From Rhizophagus clarus (taxonomy: Eukaryota; Glomeromycota; Glomeromycetes; Glomerales; Glomeraceae), in contig BLAL01000053.1 in assembly GCA_015698045.1 (NCBI GenBank), positions 126,501-190,500 of the forward strand: a stretch of DNA of 64,000 bases, written 5' to 3'. Under the pieces are notes generated by a model. The model was not told the DNA's origin. It saw only the letters and a list, made by a program, of their open reading frames with translations, and made no database searches. Below, piece after piece: positions 1 through 13,398 of the stretch (positions are counted from its first letter, which is position 1; every line of letters starts with the position of its first letter). A program made the translations under genes and the position numbers.

Positions 1-3000
1 AATAATTAAATAAATTTAATTAATTTCATATAAAAATAATTCGCAAAGTCACTTTTTTTGCATGTATTACATACCCGATGACTTTATTATACAACCTAAA
101 CATTCACTTTTTACAGATTTTCACTTGATTTATCTTCAACCACTATATAATCTAAGCATTCACTTTCTAGAGTTTCATTATTAGAATGATTTTAAAAAAC
201 TGTTAAAATCATTTTTATCATTAAATAAAATCATGTTTTTTTTTATTAAAAACGATTTTTTATTAAAACAAATTAAAATAAATATTTTATTTAAACCGAA
301 TTTGCGCGGATCTGCGGAATCGGCCTAAATTAAGGATTTATAAACTTTTAACAAAAAACATGAAAGAATGTTACTTCTGTTTCACAACCCCTAATTCAAA
401 TTGTATTACATGATCATCTTGTGCTGACTGATAAAAAAAACTTTGAAATAATAAAATACGTCTCATAAATACATAACTGATGTCTGATAAACATAAACAA
501 CGCGAAAGTCAACAGTGGGTTTAAGGTCAATAATGGGTTTATGGTACAACCAAAAATTTCATGTTGTTTGCATTAGAAATAACAATAATAAATAATTATT
601 TTTTTTTACTTTCTAACGCTCACTATTATGCAGAAAAATTATAAGAAATTGTAAAGGTTTAGAACTATGGGTTAAACTTGGTATGATTTATTTGTTTATT
701 TTTTATATTGTATTTTAAAGGATTTTAAGACTGTTTTAAGCAATAACGAAAGTTTACTATTGTTAATTTTAAAGAAAAATTTCTCTTTAATACTATTAGA
801 ATCACCGCTATTTAATTGTTATTTTAGCGAATTTTCTTCTGATTTAAGTTATAATATATAAGAAAAATAATTTTTTTTTAAAAAAAAAAAAAAAAAAAAA
901 ATAAATAATTTGTTAATATTAAACCCATTTTCATGAAAATACTGTGATTAGATGTTACTCAAATGATGAATATAAATTCGCTTGGCTTAAATAATAAGAC
1001 ATCAAAATACATGATTTTTCTGAAATTTCACGTACTTTACAAGTGATAATATTGCTTACTGATCATTTTCATAATAGTTTTTAAAATTTTAATAGAGGAT
1101 GAAGTCAATTCCGCAAATCCGCAGATATGGATCGTTTTTTAACAATTTTTTTTTTTTTATTAAAACACATTAAAACGTTATTTTATCAAAACGCATTTAA
1201 AAACGTTATTTAACGTTTTTTAAACCATTTTTTATTAAAACGCATTTAAAAAGTTAAAAAAAAAAAGATATTTTTTAATTTTATTTTTTCCAATTTATTA
1301 AAAACTAGTAAATATCGCTTTTTAACATTGTTTATTTTATTGATTTCAACAGTTTTTTTTAAATTATTTTGATGAAAAACTGATTTAACAGTTTTTTTTT
1401 AAAAAATCAAATCGTTAGAAAAAATTGATTTATTTTTATTTTTAAATTTATTTTTAAAAAAATTTAAAATTTTAATCAAAATGCATATTTGTGTAGAATT
1501 TCATTGGATATATATAATTATTTACTATTTTACCATATTTAATGATATTAATTGAATACTGTAACTAAAAATTGTGCAGAATATTAATTTGATTTAAAAA
1601 AAATTACAAAAGCAATTAAATGCAAAAAATAGCTATACAAAATAGAAAAGAGTAAAAACCAATAAATAAAAATATGCGTGAAGAATCATCCCATTTACAT
1701 CTAGGGTAAATTATGACCCGTCACGGGCCGTATTGATCAGAACGGCGCTTCATACTTTTGCTGACCCAATCCAAATGATTATTTTGAAAATGGTCGGATA
1801 CAAAAGAAAAAATCAGCTTTATGTAAATCAAAACACATCAATAATTTAATTTAAGTAAAGTAATTATTAATGATATAAATTTGTTTTACTAGATAAAGAA
1901 AATCATAGTTAATTTCATTTCATTATAGATTTAGTTGTACAGCATATTATTAAATTGAAGTTACGTATCCTTAAATATCAAGCTGTTAATGTATTTATTG
2001 ATTAAAATCCATTAATACAACAAAACGACATTTTAACTGAAAATATTTCTTGAAATTATTACTTGCTCCAAATAGGAGAAAAAATTACAAATATTCACAC
2101 CTAAAAATAATAATTAACGAACATATACTGTATATATATTTGTTGGTAGTGGTTTAATTTATTATGAATATTACTTTTTGTTTTTCCTTCAACTCGATGA
2201 AAATCTTTAGCCAATTAGAAATATTACAACTTTTTGAAGATTACATTTTTATTAAGTACATCAATAAACAAATTTCATTAATGTGAAATCAATAACATAA
2301 TAACATTACTTGATCGATTATTAATGAGAGAGAATTAATTTCAAAAATACATGAATTTTTGATTCAATATTATTCTTCTTTAAGAAGATTTCGTTTAATC
2401 TGGTTTAACGTCTAAAAAAAGTGTATAAAGAAATGTTTTGGGTATTTTAGTCGTCTAGTAAGTAATAACAACAATAATAAACCGACATCAAAAGATAAAA
2501 GAAAATTATTTTTTTCTTATCGAAACCGTCATTTTTAACATGTTGCTTTAAATTAGCAAGTAGTTTACTCACGGAAAGATATGCTAACAGTATTCTAAAA
2601 ATAAGACAAATGCATTTTCATTTTTTTTTTTTTTTTTTTTTTTGAGATGAGGAATATTTGATTTTATTACCAGATTATCAAATAACCTTCGAATTTATCA
2701 CAAATTTGCACCCTTACTGTAAATAATTGGTTGCTGATGCGGTCAGCGGTCAGTCAACCAAATCTATGTTTTTGCCCATAACATATTATGAAATATGAAT
2801 AATATAACAATCCGATCAATCAAAAAAGTGTGCACAATTGTAACTATGATCTGATTGGTTATATATTTTTTTGGTCAATCCGAAGCTTGTATCTTAAATT
2901 TTTAAAATTTTTTTAATTTCAAAATCTTAAATTTCTTCTAACCTTTCGTTCGTATCTTTTATGTCATATCGATATGGAGAATGAAATAAAATTACAATAT

Positions 3001-3589
3001 ATAAATTTCAAAGAATGTTTAGAGACTTTTATAGAAATTAATCAAGATTAAAAAAAATGTACCTTTTTTTTTTATAAGTCTGCAACAATGCTGTTGGTAC
3101 CTGCAAAATTTTGAATTCGCATTATTCATCATCATTTTACTAAATGAATTAGGTAATATAAAAATAACAGTGTTACCAATTAAGCTATATCACGGAAGAT
3201 TCTTTCTACAAAAAGAAAACTATAAAGTTGCTGCATTCAAAATTCTAGTTAATATTACAATTAATAATTTACATTACTTTACATAATTCATACCTAGAGA
3301 GATTCTAGTTCATTATAGTCTGATGAAAATAAAATATATTTAAATTCTATTTATTATAAAATGTTTTCCAGATCACAGTTCTGAAATGTCCAAATAAACC
3401 CAAATCTCTGTATAATTGCTATAAGCTAACTAATATGTTAATAATGTGAATTTAATTAGATAAATGATCCTTCTCTATAAAAATACCATATATAATGTCT
3501 ATTTCTCCAATTAGGTTTAAGAAATAAGGATTCCAGAAAAATGACTCATTCATCCAAATTAACAAAAGAAAGAATATTTGTCATTGTAC
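1..3589. other. Non-coding AT-rich stretch
   Basis: No open frame with protein-like composition was found on either strand. It holds a poly-A tract near 880-901, a poly-T tract near 2622-2643 and several stretches of TTTATTAAAA-type low-complexity sequence (about 230-290 and 1140-1260). A short GC-richer patch near 302-323 is roughly the reverse complement of one near 1110-1127 (both contain a CCGCA/TGCGG core). This might mark the ends of an old element, but no target duplication was seen. Nothing else is supported. Confidence 0.5.
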
Positions 3590-4315
3590 TTAGTTGATTT
3601 GCAAGAGTTTTATTAACTTTTCAAGTGTTTTAGTATCAACATGATTACTATTATTATTTGAGCAAGTTAAATTAATGCTAATTAAATCTTCTTGGGCTTC
3701 AATCAATTTAATAATCTCATAATTGTTGCTCTCTCTTTTAATAATAAGTTCCAATTCTTTAATTGAATTACACATTTTCGTTAATCCAGCTAAAATATTG
3801 CGATTTATATTAGTGCTACAATTAAGGTATTCAATTTTTGAAAAGCAACTTTTGGCTCCAGGTATAAGTTGTATTTGATAATCAAAATAACTTGGGATAT
3901 AAAGATGTGTAAAAATTGCTTCTTCATTAATGAAAAGTTTGAATATTTCCTTTCTAATAATTTGTAATTTAGACCTTTCTTTAATAGTATAAATTAATTT
4001 TTGAATTACATTTAAATTTAAATGTTTACAAAAACTAATATAATTAAATAATGGGTTTTGAGCTGAATTTATCAAATTATCATTACATTTGATTCTTATT
4101 TTATTTTTGGATTTTTCTGAAAGATGCGAAATAATTACATTCAATAATATCTTTTCTTTGTTCCTTTTTAAAAATTTCCATGGATTTTTCCATAAAATTG
4201 GAATAATTATTTCACACCACGTTTTGTTAATTAACATACATGATGGAAGTGCCTTTTTATCATTTTGTAATTTTTCGAATATCAAATAAAGAATGTCTTT
4301 GTTTAACTTGGACAT
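3590..4315 (-). CDS. F-box protein, short
   Basis: The 241-residue frame starts with a typical fungal F-box: a leading MSKLNKDILYLIFEKL stretch, then LINKTWCEIIIPILWKNPW around residues 26-46. F-box domains bind Skp1 and recruit substrates to SCF ubiquitin ligases. The rest is leucine/isoleucine-rich and may be the start of an LRR-like substrate-binding region, although no regular LRR spacing is clear. Family members in this lineage are, from memory, often 400-500 residues, so this copy looks shortened at the C-terminus; the sequence after the stop reads into closed frames. The start at 4315 is chosen because it begins the F-box and has a TATA-like box about 50-60 bp upstream. It could be an active short gene or a 3'-truncated copy. 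Confidence 0.7.
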   Translation of the reverse strand: MSKLNKDILYLIFEKLQNDKKALPSCMLINKTWCEIIIPILWKNPWKFLKRNKEKILLNVIISHLSEKSKNKIRIKCNDNLINSAQNPLFNYISFCKHLNLNVIQKLIYTIKERSKLQIIRKEIFKLFINEEAIFTHLYIPSYFDYQIQLIPGAKSCFSKIEYLNCSTNINRNILAGLTKMCNSIKELELIIKRESNNYEIIKLIEAQEDLISINLTCSNNNSNHVDTKTLEKLIKLLQIN

Positions 4316-4365
4316 TTTTAGAAAAAAAAGGAAAAATTTTTTTTTTTTTCCAACGATCCATTTGT

Positions 4366-4377
4366 TATATATTTATA
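4366..4377 (-). promoter_or_regulatory. TATA-like box upstream of the F-box gene
   Basis: On the minus strand this reads TATAAATATATA and lies about 50-60 bp upstream of the F-box start codon, with a T/A-rich leader between. The position fits a core promoter, but in such AT-rich DNA a TATA match alone is weak evidence. Confidence 0.4.
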
Positions 4378-6153
4378 ATGACATAGTTTGTGTAACTTAG
4401 CTCACGCAAGCATCAATGGAATTGTCAAATTGAGAAATGACCCGAGTAATTCTGATTGTGATGTTAGTCACTTGACTTATATCGCCAGTGATAGGATACA
4501 GTATCAACCAATCATTGTAACGTTTGAACGATACTTATTGTTACGCATATAGTAAGTTCGGTTTTTGATATTTAAAATTATTATTATTTCCATAATTTTT
4601 TTTATTATGTAATCAAAAATTTGAGCGACATAAATTTTCCAATCAAATTCTCTAGGATAAATTACTCTATATATCTTTATGTCAAAGAATAAAATATAGA
4701 CCAAACTTTCGTAAATATTAACGTAATTTTCGAGTGACTAAGTAATTGTGGCACCTAAAAATAGTAATATTTCTTAGCATGTGCTAATTATAATAAAATG
4801 TATGAATTCTTGATTTTTTATAGAAAATCAAAATTTTTCGTGAAATTGATTTAAAAATCGATAACGAAAATTAACGCTTTTCACTAGTCATTTAAATTAA
4901 TTTATCATTTAAGCTCCGTCAACGGATCATATGTCGAGTTTTTAATTATTAAAATGAAGCAATATCAAGAATAATACATTGCTTTGTTTCAAAAATTTCT
5001 CTTGTTCTATTGCAATAGCCATAAGTATAACACGTAGTCGCATAGATCATTCGAATAAAGATTCAAAAAATCGGATATAGGCAACGAATGTGCCGAAAAA
5101 CATTCCTATTTTGTATATCTGAAATGATCAACGTTACACACTAAATAAATTCTCCTAATTTATCCAAAATTTCCAAGAAAAACGTTTTCTAGTAAAATTT
5201 TCACAACAACCACCAAGTTTTTGTGTTTTTTTTTAGGAGTTTATGGTGATCTACTTGTTGGTTATTATATATGTTGTCTAAAGTGAAAAAAGAGATTTAT
5301 GCACACTCACTCATATCATCTTATGTACTAGGTCCCAATATTTTTGTGCTGCATTCTATATTAATTGGGTCGAAAGAAGGATGGAATTTTCATTTTTAAA
5401 AACCTAACATTTCTTTTTAACTATTTTAAATTAGTTTAAGGTAACGAATGTAACAAATATTATATTATGTATAAATTTTTATATATCATGACTTATTTGT
5501 AGATTATGAACTTATGATAAGTCTGATATTTGGAAGAGTTATTCGAGTAATTACCCTGAATTTGACTTACCATGTAATATAAAAGTAGATAATTATAAAG
5601 TATTTCAGATTAAAAAATGGCAAGTTTGGTTGTGAGGGCTCAAGTTATTATATAGAATTAATATTGGCTTAAAGAGGAAATGTTAGTTTAGATTTTTTTT
5701 ATTCGTATTATTAATACGTAATAAACTTGATAAATTTCACATTGACGCATTCATAATTATCATTATTAGTATAAAGTATTTATTGTAATGGTTATTTTTA
5801 AATGGTAATTGTATACTTATTAGTATGTTCAATATCTTTTAAAATTATAAACTAGAGTTGAACATCAAGGCGCATGCTCATCAGAACCAGAAGCATCGAA
5901 TTTTGGTATGCTATGAAATTTTTTAAATTTCTTTTTAAAGAAAATTAAGTTTGTATATAACTAAACTAGTAAATTAATTTATTCCATTTGCTTGTCAAAA
6001 TCGCAATTCAAAAGATTTCACTTACATTATATTAACAATTTAGGTATTGAGAGTACTAAGTCATATAGAATATTATAAAAAGGTTTAATCGATAAATTAT
6101 TAACTAAGTTATTTACAACAATATTGAAGTAACAGATTTTGTTAATTGTAAAT

Positions 6154-6250
6154 TTAATTTATTGTATAACTGATAATTATTCTTGGTATAAATTATAATA
6201 AGTTAATTTATTGTATAACTGATAATTATTCATGGTAATTATAATAAGTT
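6154..6250. repeat. Two-copy direct repeat, 49-bp period
   Basis: The sequence beginning TTAATTTATTGTATAACTGA is present twice in tandem, starting at 6154 and 6203. The second copy differs by a two-base deletion and one substitution near its end. It is simple local duplication with no coding frame. Confidence 0.8.
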
Positions 6251-6566
6251 AACAACATCTATTATGATTATAAAATGAATATATTTTTTTTCCTATAATC
6301 ATGATGCAGATATATTATCACATAAATGACATAATTTAATAATAAGTTGGCCAATCTTATATTTAAAAGTTTTTATAATTCGTAGTTTACTCTCAACTTT
6401 CATTCATAAGTATTGTTAAAGCAATATAACTAATTTAAATAAATAGGAATTGATTTTCTTTTTAGTACAATAATAAAATAAAAATAATTATTAGGTAAGA
6501 AACGGATGTTGTTAATCTTATTTATCATAATCTAAAAAGAGATAAGTAATTGTTATTTACGTAAAT

Positions 6567-6601
6567 AAATGGGTTATCATCCTTCGGATGATAACCCATT
6601 T
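6567..6601. repeat. Perfect hairpin, 16-bp arms
   Basis: Arms 6567-6582 (AAATGGGTTATCATCC) and 6586-6601 are exact reverse complements separated by the three bases TTC. The palindrome has more G/C than the surrounding DNA. It may be a mini-MITE, the centre of a foldback element or a structured transcript element. It is not followed by a gene on the plus strand within 1 kb. Confidence 0.75.
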
Positions 6602-7602
6602 GATTACTACATATAGCATAGTAAATAACTTTTTTATCATCCTGGATATACTAGTTTATAACTGGTGGAAAAAATCCTAAATACCAATTAGTAGCCAGGT
6701 GATAATAATGTGTTATTATCTTAAGAAAAAAAGATTAGTGTTATTAAGTTTAATTTATAACCAGAACTAATATTCGGTTATATAAAAATCATAGTATATT
6801 ATTTCATTATCAAATAATTAGTTTGTGGTATAATAATGTTACAAATCAATTAGTAATATTAGTAATAGTTGTTTATGATGTAGTAATAGCCCTGTTCTAT
6901 TTTGTTCTGATCTGATTTTAGTGTAATTAATTAATTTTATACAAACAATCATATTAATTATCGCCGTTTTCAAAATGATGTACGTTATTATATCTCAATA
7001 TCTGAAAAAAAAAACCTGAAAACCGGATAAAATCTAAACAAAAATGGATAAAAACTGGACGAATATCAGTATTCGAATATTCAATCACAAATAAATTGCC
7101 AAAAAATGGCGATAAAACCAAGCATATATTGCAATTTCAAATTTTGAAATGTTAGTATTACAGTATCAATTTTTTATTCCGTTGTTCTGGTTATTCTAAT
7201 TTTTGGATACAGAACAGGACTTAATAAATAATTAACAAAGTTATTTAATAATTATTTATAGATGTTTTAACTATTATAATGTATATTATAATGTAAATAA
7301 TCTCACGTTTATAGTATTCGTCTATATTAATTTGAGATTTCACTATTTAAGTAAATGTTTAAAAGAAAGGATATTGAATATTCGTTTTAGAAAATAGAAT
7401 GGATGTTTATGTTTTTTATGTTTTTTCTCATCTATTTTAACTTTAACTGAATTACATTATAACAGAAAATTCAATTTCGCTTTGAAGATTCATTTTTTTT
7501 AAAATTAATAATTTTATTTAACTTCTGATTATAATTTAAGAAAGAATTAAAATTATTTCCTATATAATAAATAATCTAAAAAATAAAGAATAAATAACAG
7601 GA

Positions 7603-10600
7603 TTAATAATTTTCAACTATACATTCCAAACATCCAGAGTCCTCTTTAACTAGAATTTCAGTAAGTTTTCGACTTGTATAATACGCTTGTGAATGAGGTT
7701 GTGTAATAGTAATATTAGCTTGTTCTTGTACTAAAGCATTGTTTTCTTTTACAAATTCGAGCATATCATTTTCTAATTTGATATCAATATCAGATACCCT
7801 ACAGTTATAAAATCCATTCCTGTTTACTCTATAAAATTCATTGGTACATCTGATCCATTCAGACATTTTATATTCAAGCTCTGTTACGGTTGGTCTATTT
7901 TCTGGATCTGAATCCCAACACCTTTTCATCAAATCTATATAACATTGTGGGGTATTCTCAATGATTTCAGGACGTTCTCCTTTACAAATATCTATGTAAA
8001 GGTGATAATCATGTGGTTTGTTATTATATGGTGGAATACCTGAAGTAAATTCCCACATTATCATTGAAAAACTATAAATATCACTTGCTGGAGTATAAGG
8101 TTTGTTTTTTAATATTTCAGGTGCCATATAAGGTAAAACTCCATAACATTCATTATCTTTTTTATCACTTATAGGTTTACATAATCCCAAATCAATAATA
8201 AATACCTCATTATAGTCATCTGACAATAAAACATTGCCATCATGAAAATCACCGTGAGTTAAATTTGACTCATGAATTACTTTAAGTCCTGATATAATAT
8301 TTTTCAACAATTGTAATTTGTCTAGCCACTTAAATTTAATTATATTAGATAAACATTTTCTTAAATTTCCTTTTTTTGCATAACTCATTACTATGATATA
8401 ATTTAAATTATATGGATCTTGGGTGATTCCAAAGATTTGAATAAATTTTGAAAATGATTTTTTCTGACAATTATAATGATATTTCCACTATAAATAATAA
8501 AAATTAATAAATTTTTGAAAAAAAAAATAATTTTTTATAAAATCTAAATACTGTATATACCTCATCTAGAAATTTATTATTTAAAATTGATGAATTGTTA
8601 AGTATTTTAAAAACAACCTCATAACCTGTTTGATATTTCCATCTATTCCATTGTTGTTTATCAAAATTCCAACTATCAATAGGTCCATCCAACCAAACAG
8701 CCTTATAAATTTCACTAAATCCTCCTTTATCATAGTAATTAACATTTAAAAATTTATCATAAGGTATCCATTCTAAAACTTCGTAACAATTTTTAGCATT
8801 TAATTGTGCTTCTTGAATAAATTTATCAATGAATTCATTTTTACTGGTCCATTTTAAAAAATTTTGTTTAAATCGTTTAGAATTACATTTTTGACACCAT
8901 TGGTAATCAATATATGGTTTCTGGCATTCATTGCATGATTCATCTTTGCTTTCAAAATTTAATTTACCTTCTGCTACTTTCTGTCGCCAATAAAAGGCCT
9001 TTTCTAAATTGTTTTCATTTTTATAACAAATGGCTAAATTATACATTGCACCTTCAAACCCATTTTTTGCTGCTTTTTGATACCAGTAAAAGGCTTTTTC
9101 TAAATTCTTTCTGTTCCTTCTCCATTTTCATAACAAATGGCTAAATTATGCATTGCGAGAATATGATCTTTTTCTGCTGCTTTTTGACACCAATAAAAGG
9201 CTTTTTCTAAGCCTTTTTCTGTTCCTATTCCATATTTATAACAAACGACTAAAGCACACATTGCATCTTCATTTCCATCTTCTGCTGATTTTTGATACCA
9301 ATAAAAGACTTTTTCTAAATTCCTTTCTGTTCCCTTTCCTTTGTAATACCATCTGCCTAAATTGTTCATCGCTACATTATTACCATTTTCAGCTGCTTTT
9401 TGATACCAGTAAAAAGCTTTTTCTAAATTCTTTTCTGTTCCTTCTCCATTTTCATAAAAATTGGCCAAATTATTCATTGCTTCAATATGACTTTTTTCTG
9501 CTGCTTTTTGATACCAGTAAAAGGCTTTTTCAAAATTCTTATCTATTCCTTTTATATATAAAACAGCCAAAGCATGCATTGCATCTTCATTTCCATTTTC
9601 TGCTGCTTTTTGATACCAGTATAAGGCTTTTTCTAAATTTCTTTCAGTTCCTACTCCCTTTTCATAACAAAGAGCTAAATTATTCATTGCAAGTTTATCA
9701 CCATTTTCTGCTGCTTTATGATACCAATAAAAGGCTTTTTCCAAATTCTTTTCTATTCCTTCTCCATTTTCATAACAAATGGCTAAATTATTCATTACAT
9801 CTTCACCATCATTTTCTACTATTTTTTGTTGCCACCAGTAAAATGCTTTTTCTAAACTCTTTTCAGTTCCTTCTCCATTTTTATAACAAAAGGCTAAATT
9901 AAGCATTCCATTTTTATCACCATTTTCTGCTGCTTTTTGATACCAGTAAAAGGCTTTTTTTAAATTCTTTTCTGTTCCTTTTCCTTTGAAATAACAATTG
10001 CCTAAATTGTACATTGCTTTTTCACTACCATTTTCTGCTGCTTTTTGAAACCAGTAAAAGGCTTTTTCAAAATTCTTTTCTGTTCCTTCTCCACGGTAAT
10101 AACAAACGGCTAAATTATTCATTGCTTTTTCACACCCATTTTCTGCTGATTTTTGATACCAGTAATAGGCTTTTTCTAAACTCTTTTCTGTTCCTTCTCC
10201 TTTTTCATAACAAATGGCTAAATTATTCATCGCAATAACATGATTTTTTTCTGCTCCTTTTTGAAACCAGTAATAGGCTTTTTGTAAATTCTTTTCTTTC
10301 CCTTTTCCATGGTAATAACAATTGCTTAAATGTTTCATTGCATTTTTGTATCCATTTTCTGCTGATTTTTGATACCAATAAAAGGATTTTTCTAAATTTT
10401 TTTCTATTCCTTCTCCATTTTCATAACAGATGGCTAGATTATTTATTGCTTTTTCATCACCATTTTCTACTGCTCTTTGATACCAATAAAAAGCTTTTTC
10501 TAAATTTTTTTCTGTTCCTTCTCCATTTTCATAACAAATGGTTAAATTATTCATTGCTTTTTTATTACCATTTTCTGCTGCTTTTTGATACCAGTAAAAG

Positions 10601-10740
10601 ACTTTTTCTAAATTCTTTTCCATTCCTTCTTCAATGTAATGACAAGTTCCTAAACTAACTTTTTCATTATCACTTTCTGCTACTTCTTGATAATGGTAAA
10701 AAGCTTTTTCAAGATTCTCTTTTGTATTATTACTTGACAT
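7603..10740 (-). pseudogene. Sel1-repeat/protein kinase fusion, one frameshift
   Basis: Two exons: 8561-10740 and 7603-8487, with a 73-bp GT-AG intron (8488-8560) entered in phase 0 after FLDE. The N-terminal about 600 residues are 16-17 tandem Sel1-type (TPR-like) repeats of about 36 residues with the core NLEKAFYWYQKAAENG. Sel1 repeats are protein-binding solenoids. Next come a Cys4 knuckle (CNEC...CQKC), the WTSK motif, WIPYDKF, and a kinase domain with the loop KGGFSEIY, the beta3 lysine in VVFKIL, a catalytic loop HGDFHDGN (HRD altered to HGD, the aspartate kept), DLG in place of DFG, and APE. At 9107-9111 one T is missing from a T-run (A-run on the coding strand) compared with the other repeat copies, giving TERI-stop instead of TEKNLEK; one restored base makes the frame continuous. 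The start at 10740 (MSSNNTK) is the first ATG in frame. It is either a very young pseudogene or an intact gene of about 1,020 residues with an assembly error. Confidence 0.85.
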
Positions 10741-13363
10741 TTTAATATTTCTTTTTCCTAAGTAATTTAAAATAAAAATTAGGAAACGAAAAATTGTTGT
10801 AAAGATACCAATGTGCAAATATTTATATTGCACAAATATCGCAAAACGTTACATATGCGAACAAATAGATTTCGTACGAGATGTTATTAGTGTATCAAAT
10901 AGTACGTAGTCCTTCGTTACACTCTGGAGAAAAAAAAACTTTATGATGATTGTAGGTTTTGGTGTTCAAATTTAATTTAGATTAATAAATCTGCAATGAA
11001 ATTATGAAATCACTATCATTGAATTAGACTTTCTGTTGATCAGTCTCCTAAAAAATTTTTGATCGACATAAGAAAATAAAATTAGAGTACATATGCATGA
11101 AAATAGTTCTTGAAAACAAGTTCTTTGAAGAAACAATTTTATTTTATTAGAAAGCATTTTATTAAGATAGGTAAAGTCTACAAAAATATTCATTTATAAT
11201 ATTCAGAAAAACAACGAAAAATACTGATTTTTTTTTTTTTTTTAAATAAGTTATCTAACAAGCTTTTATTAAAGTTTTGTGATGAAATAATATATTATAA
11301 GTTAATATTATAAGAAAACAAAATGAGAATGGTTGCGAGAGACGCAACAAAAGAATAAAACTTAGAAAATTTCAGGCACTGTCGTTAAACTAAAAATCGG
11401 TGACAACACAACAATTGCGAAAACTTATTTGTATCTTGTAACTAAAAATACAACTATATTGTTTGCGATTTTTTTTCAAAACTTCTTAGATTTTTAAAAC
11501 CGTTATATGTTGGCACCACACAATAATTATTTTAAAAGTTAATCTTGGGTCTACCATATTCGCTCATATCCTTTCGTTAATAGTAAAACGCCGTAGTTTC
11601 TGTCTTCGCTGGAACTTTGGAAAATACGATTGGAAAATACGAGAGGACTGGGATTCAATAACGGAATCGTAATAAAGAAGCGGATACCTCAATTATGGAG
11701 AGATGTCTAAAAGGGCGTAAATAATATGATGATTTAAGTTTTCTGTGGCAAACCACTAAACCCTATTTGTACACTGTTACTTCAATGTAAACACAACCGG
11801 TTCCGCCCGAAGTGTACATGAACCCCTGTTACTCAAAGAAAATGCTGCGGAATCAGCCACAAAAACAAGGGTCCAATCAGACACTATCACGTGACCTAAC
11901 AAAGAAAAGGATGTCGCGACGGAATTCAAATAAAAATTGAACATACAGGAGTGCTAAGCTTTCAAAAATCAACCAATAGCTACATGCTCGTTGTATAGGC
12001 TTCATCCTTTTCCCCCTTCCCTCGCTTTTCTTGGTACGAGGGAAAATGTGCCTGACAAGGATGCAAAAGAATAGTCTAGCGTCTGGGATCCTTTCTGTAT
12101 CTTTTTTAGTATAGAAACATGCTCAAACATTGTATTTCTTTTGTAACTACTACTTTTTTTTTCTTTAATTTTTTCTTTTTTTTTTTTAAAAAAAAAAGAA
12201 TTATTAACTGTAACTCATTAGATAAAATCAGATATTAATATTTTTCAAAATAACGAGAATTAAGATTACTTTTAAGGAAGTTGTAATGTAAATTTTGGTC
12301 CACAAGTGTTTAAAAAGTCTACGGAATTCAGAACAGAATGTATTACACCATTGTGATCGACAGGAGATACTTGGGTAACCAACTGGATTAGCGTCATTCG
12401 CTATGTTTAGTATGAGAAAGAAAATGTATAAAAATTTTATTTATAAAATTTATAACAAAAAAAAACACCTCGACTATCTATTCTTCCGTCTTAACATTGC
12501 AAATTTGCAATTACGTAAAAATTCGTTAAAAAAAAACAATATACAAATTTCGAAAATTTTAATTTATTTTTAAACACGTACAAAACTTGCAGTATAATAT
12601 ATTTATTTTTTTTTTACTTCCATCAAACTACTCCGAAAATAAAATAAATTGTTTGTTGACCTAACCCCTAGTTTCAACACGAGTCACCATTTTAGGACCA
12701 AGTAATTGGTTTTTGTGCCATGAATGATTAACTACTAAAAGGTTAACTATACCACAAAAGGAAATACGAATTTCGTTTTAGGTCGCTCCAGATTAACAAC
12801 ACGCCATAATTTTGGCCAGAATTTTGATCATCTCATTCAAGTAAAAATGGGAAACAATAACGTTATTAGCAGATACTAGACTGCCGCATTACTAAATATA
12901 AATTGAAATTTATGGACTTTGTCGTTGTAAACTATCAAACGTCTTGAAGAATCCTAAGGAAAAGCGTTAGATAAAGAAAATAATTTAACATTGAAACTAA
13001 TAAAAAATATAAATAGAATAAAAGTCGTCGTTTCCAAAATTCATAATTATATTACCATATAGACGAAGAATATTATTTTGAATACATAAATAGAAAATGT
13101 TAACACAGGAATCATCCAAATATAACTTTTCGACTTAAATGGTTTAAATGAAAAATTTGTCAATGACAAAAATAGTAAATATTTGTTACATTTTGTAATA
13201 AATTAAACTGGGGTGGGACAAAGTTTCATAAATATTGTGATACAAGCGATCTTCAAAATTAATGTACTATACTGTTCAATGACAAAATGACAACAATCAT
13301 AATAAAACTTACTAAATAAAGAAACTTTGTATTATTGTTGAATATGTCCTTTATTACTTTTTA

Positions 13364-13398
<35 letters not shown>

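Larger units (their letters stand above)
4378..7602. other. Non-coding AT-rich stretch
   Basis: No frame with convincing protein character was found. The short open frame near 4504-4704 has low-complexity composition and no recognisable domain. The stretch contains a two-copy tandem repeat (6154-6250) and a perfect hairpin (6567-6601), listed separately. Near 6620-6725 there are further ATCATCC/GGATGAT-like words related to the hairpin arms, which may be remnants of the same small element. Confidence 0.5.

Noticed and set aside
4504..4704. 66-residue minus-strand open frame
   Set aside because: Ile/Tyr-rich low-complexity composition and no homologue recognised.
9153..10658. Plus-strand open frames rich in FLLLFDTSKRLFLNSF
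   Set aside because: They are the antisense of the Sel1 repeats of the minus-strand gene; the periodicity is inherited from the repeat.
11002..11193. 63-residue minus-strand open frame
   Set aside because: Short, AT-rich and without any recognisable motif; expected by chance.
11560..12110. GC-richer patch considered as tRNA, rRNA or snRNA gene
   Set aside because: No T-loop or box motifs and no cloverleaf; only one 6-bp stem could be seen.
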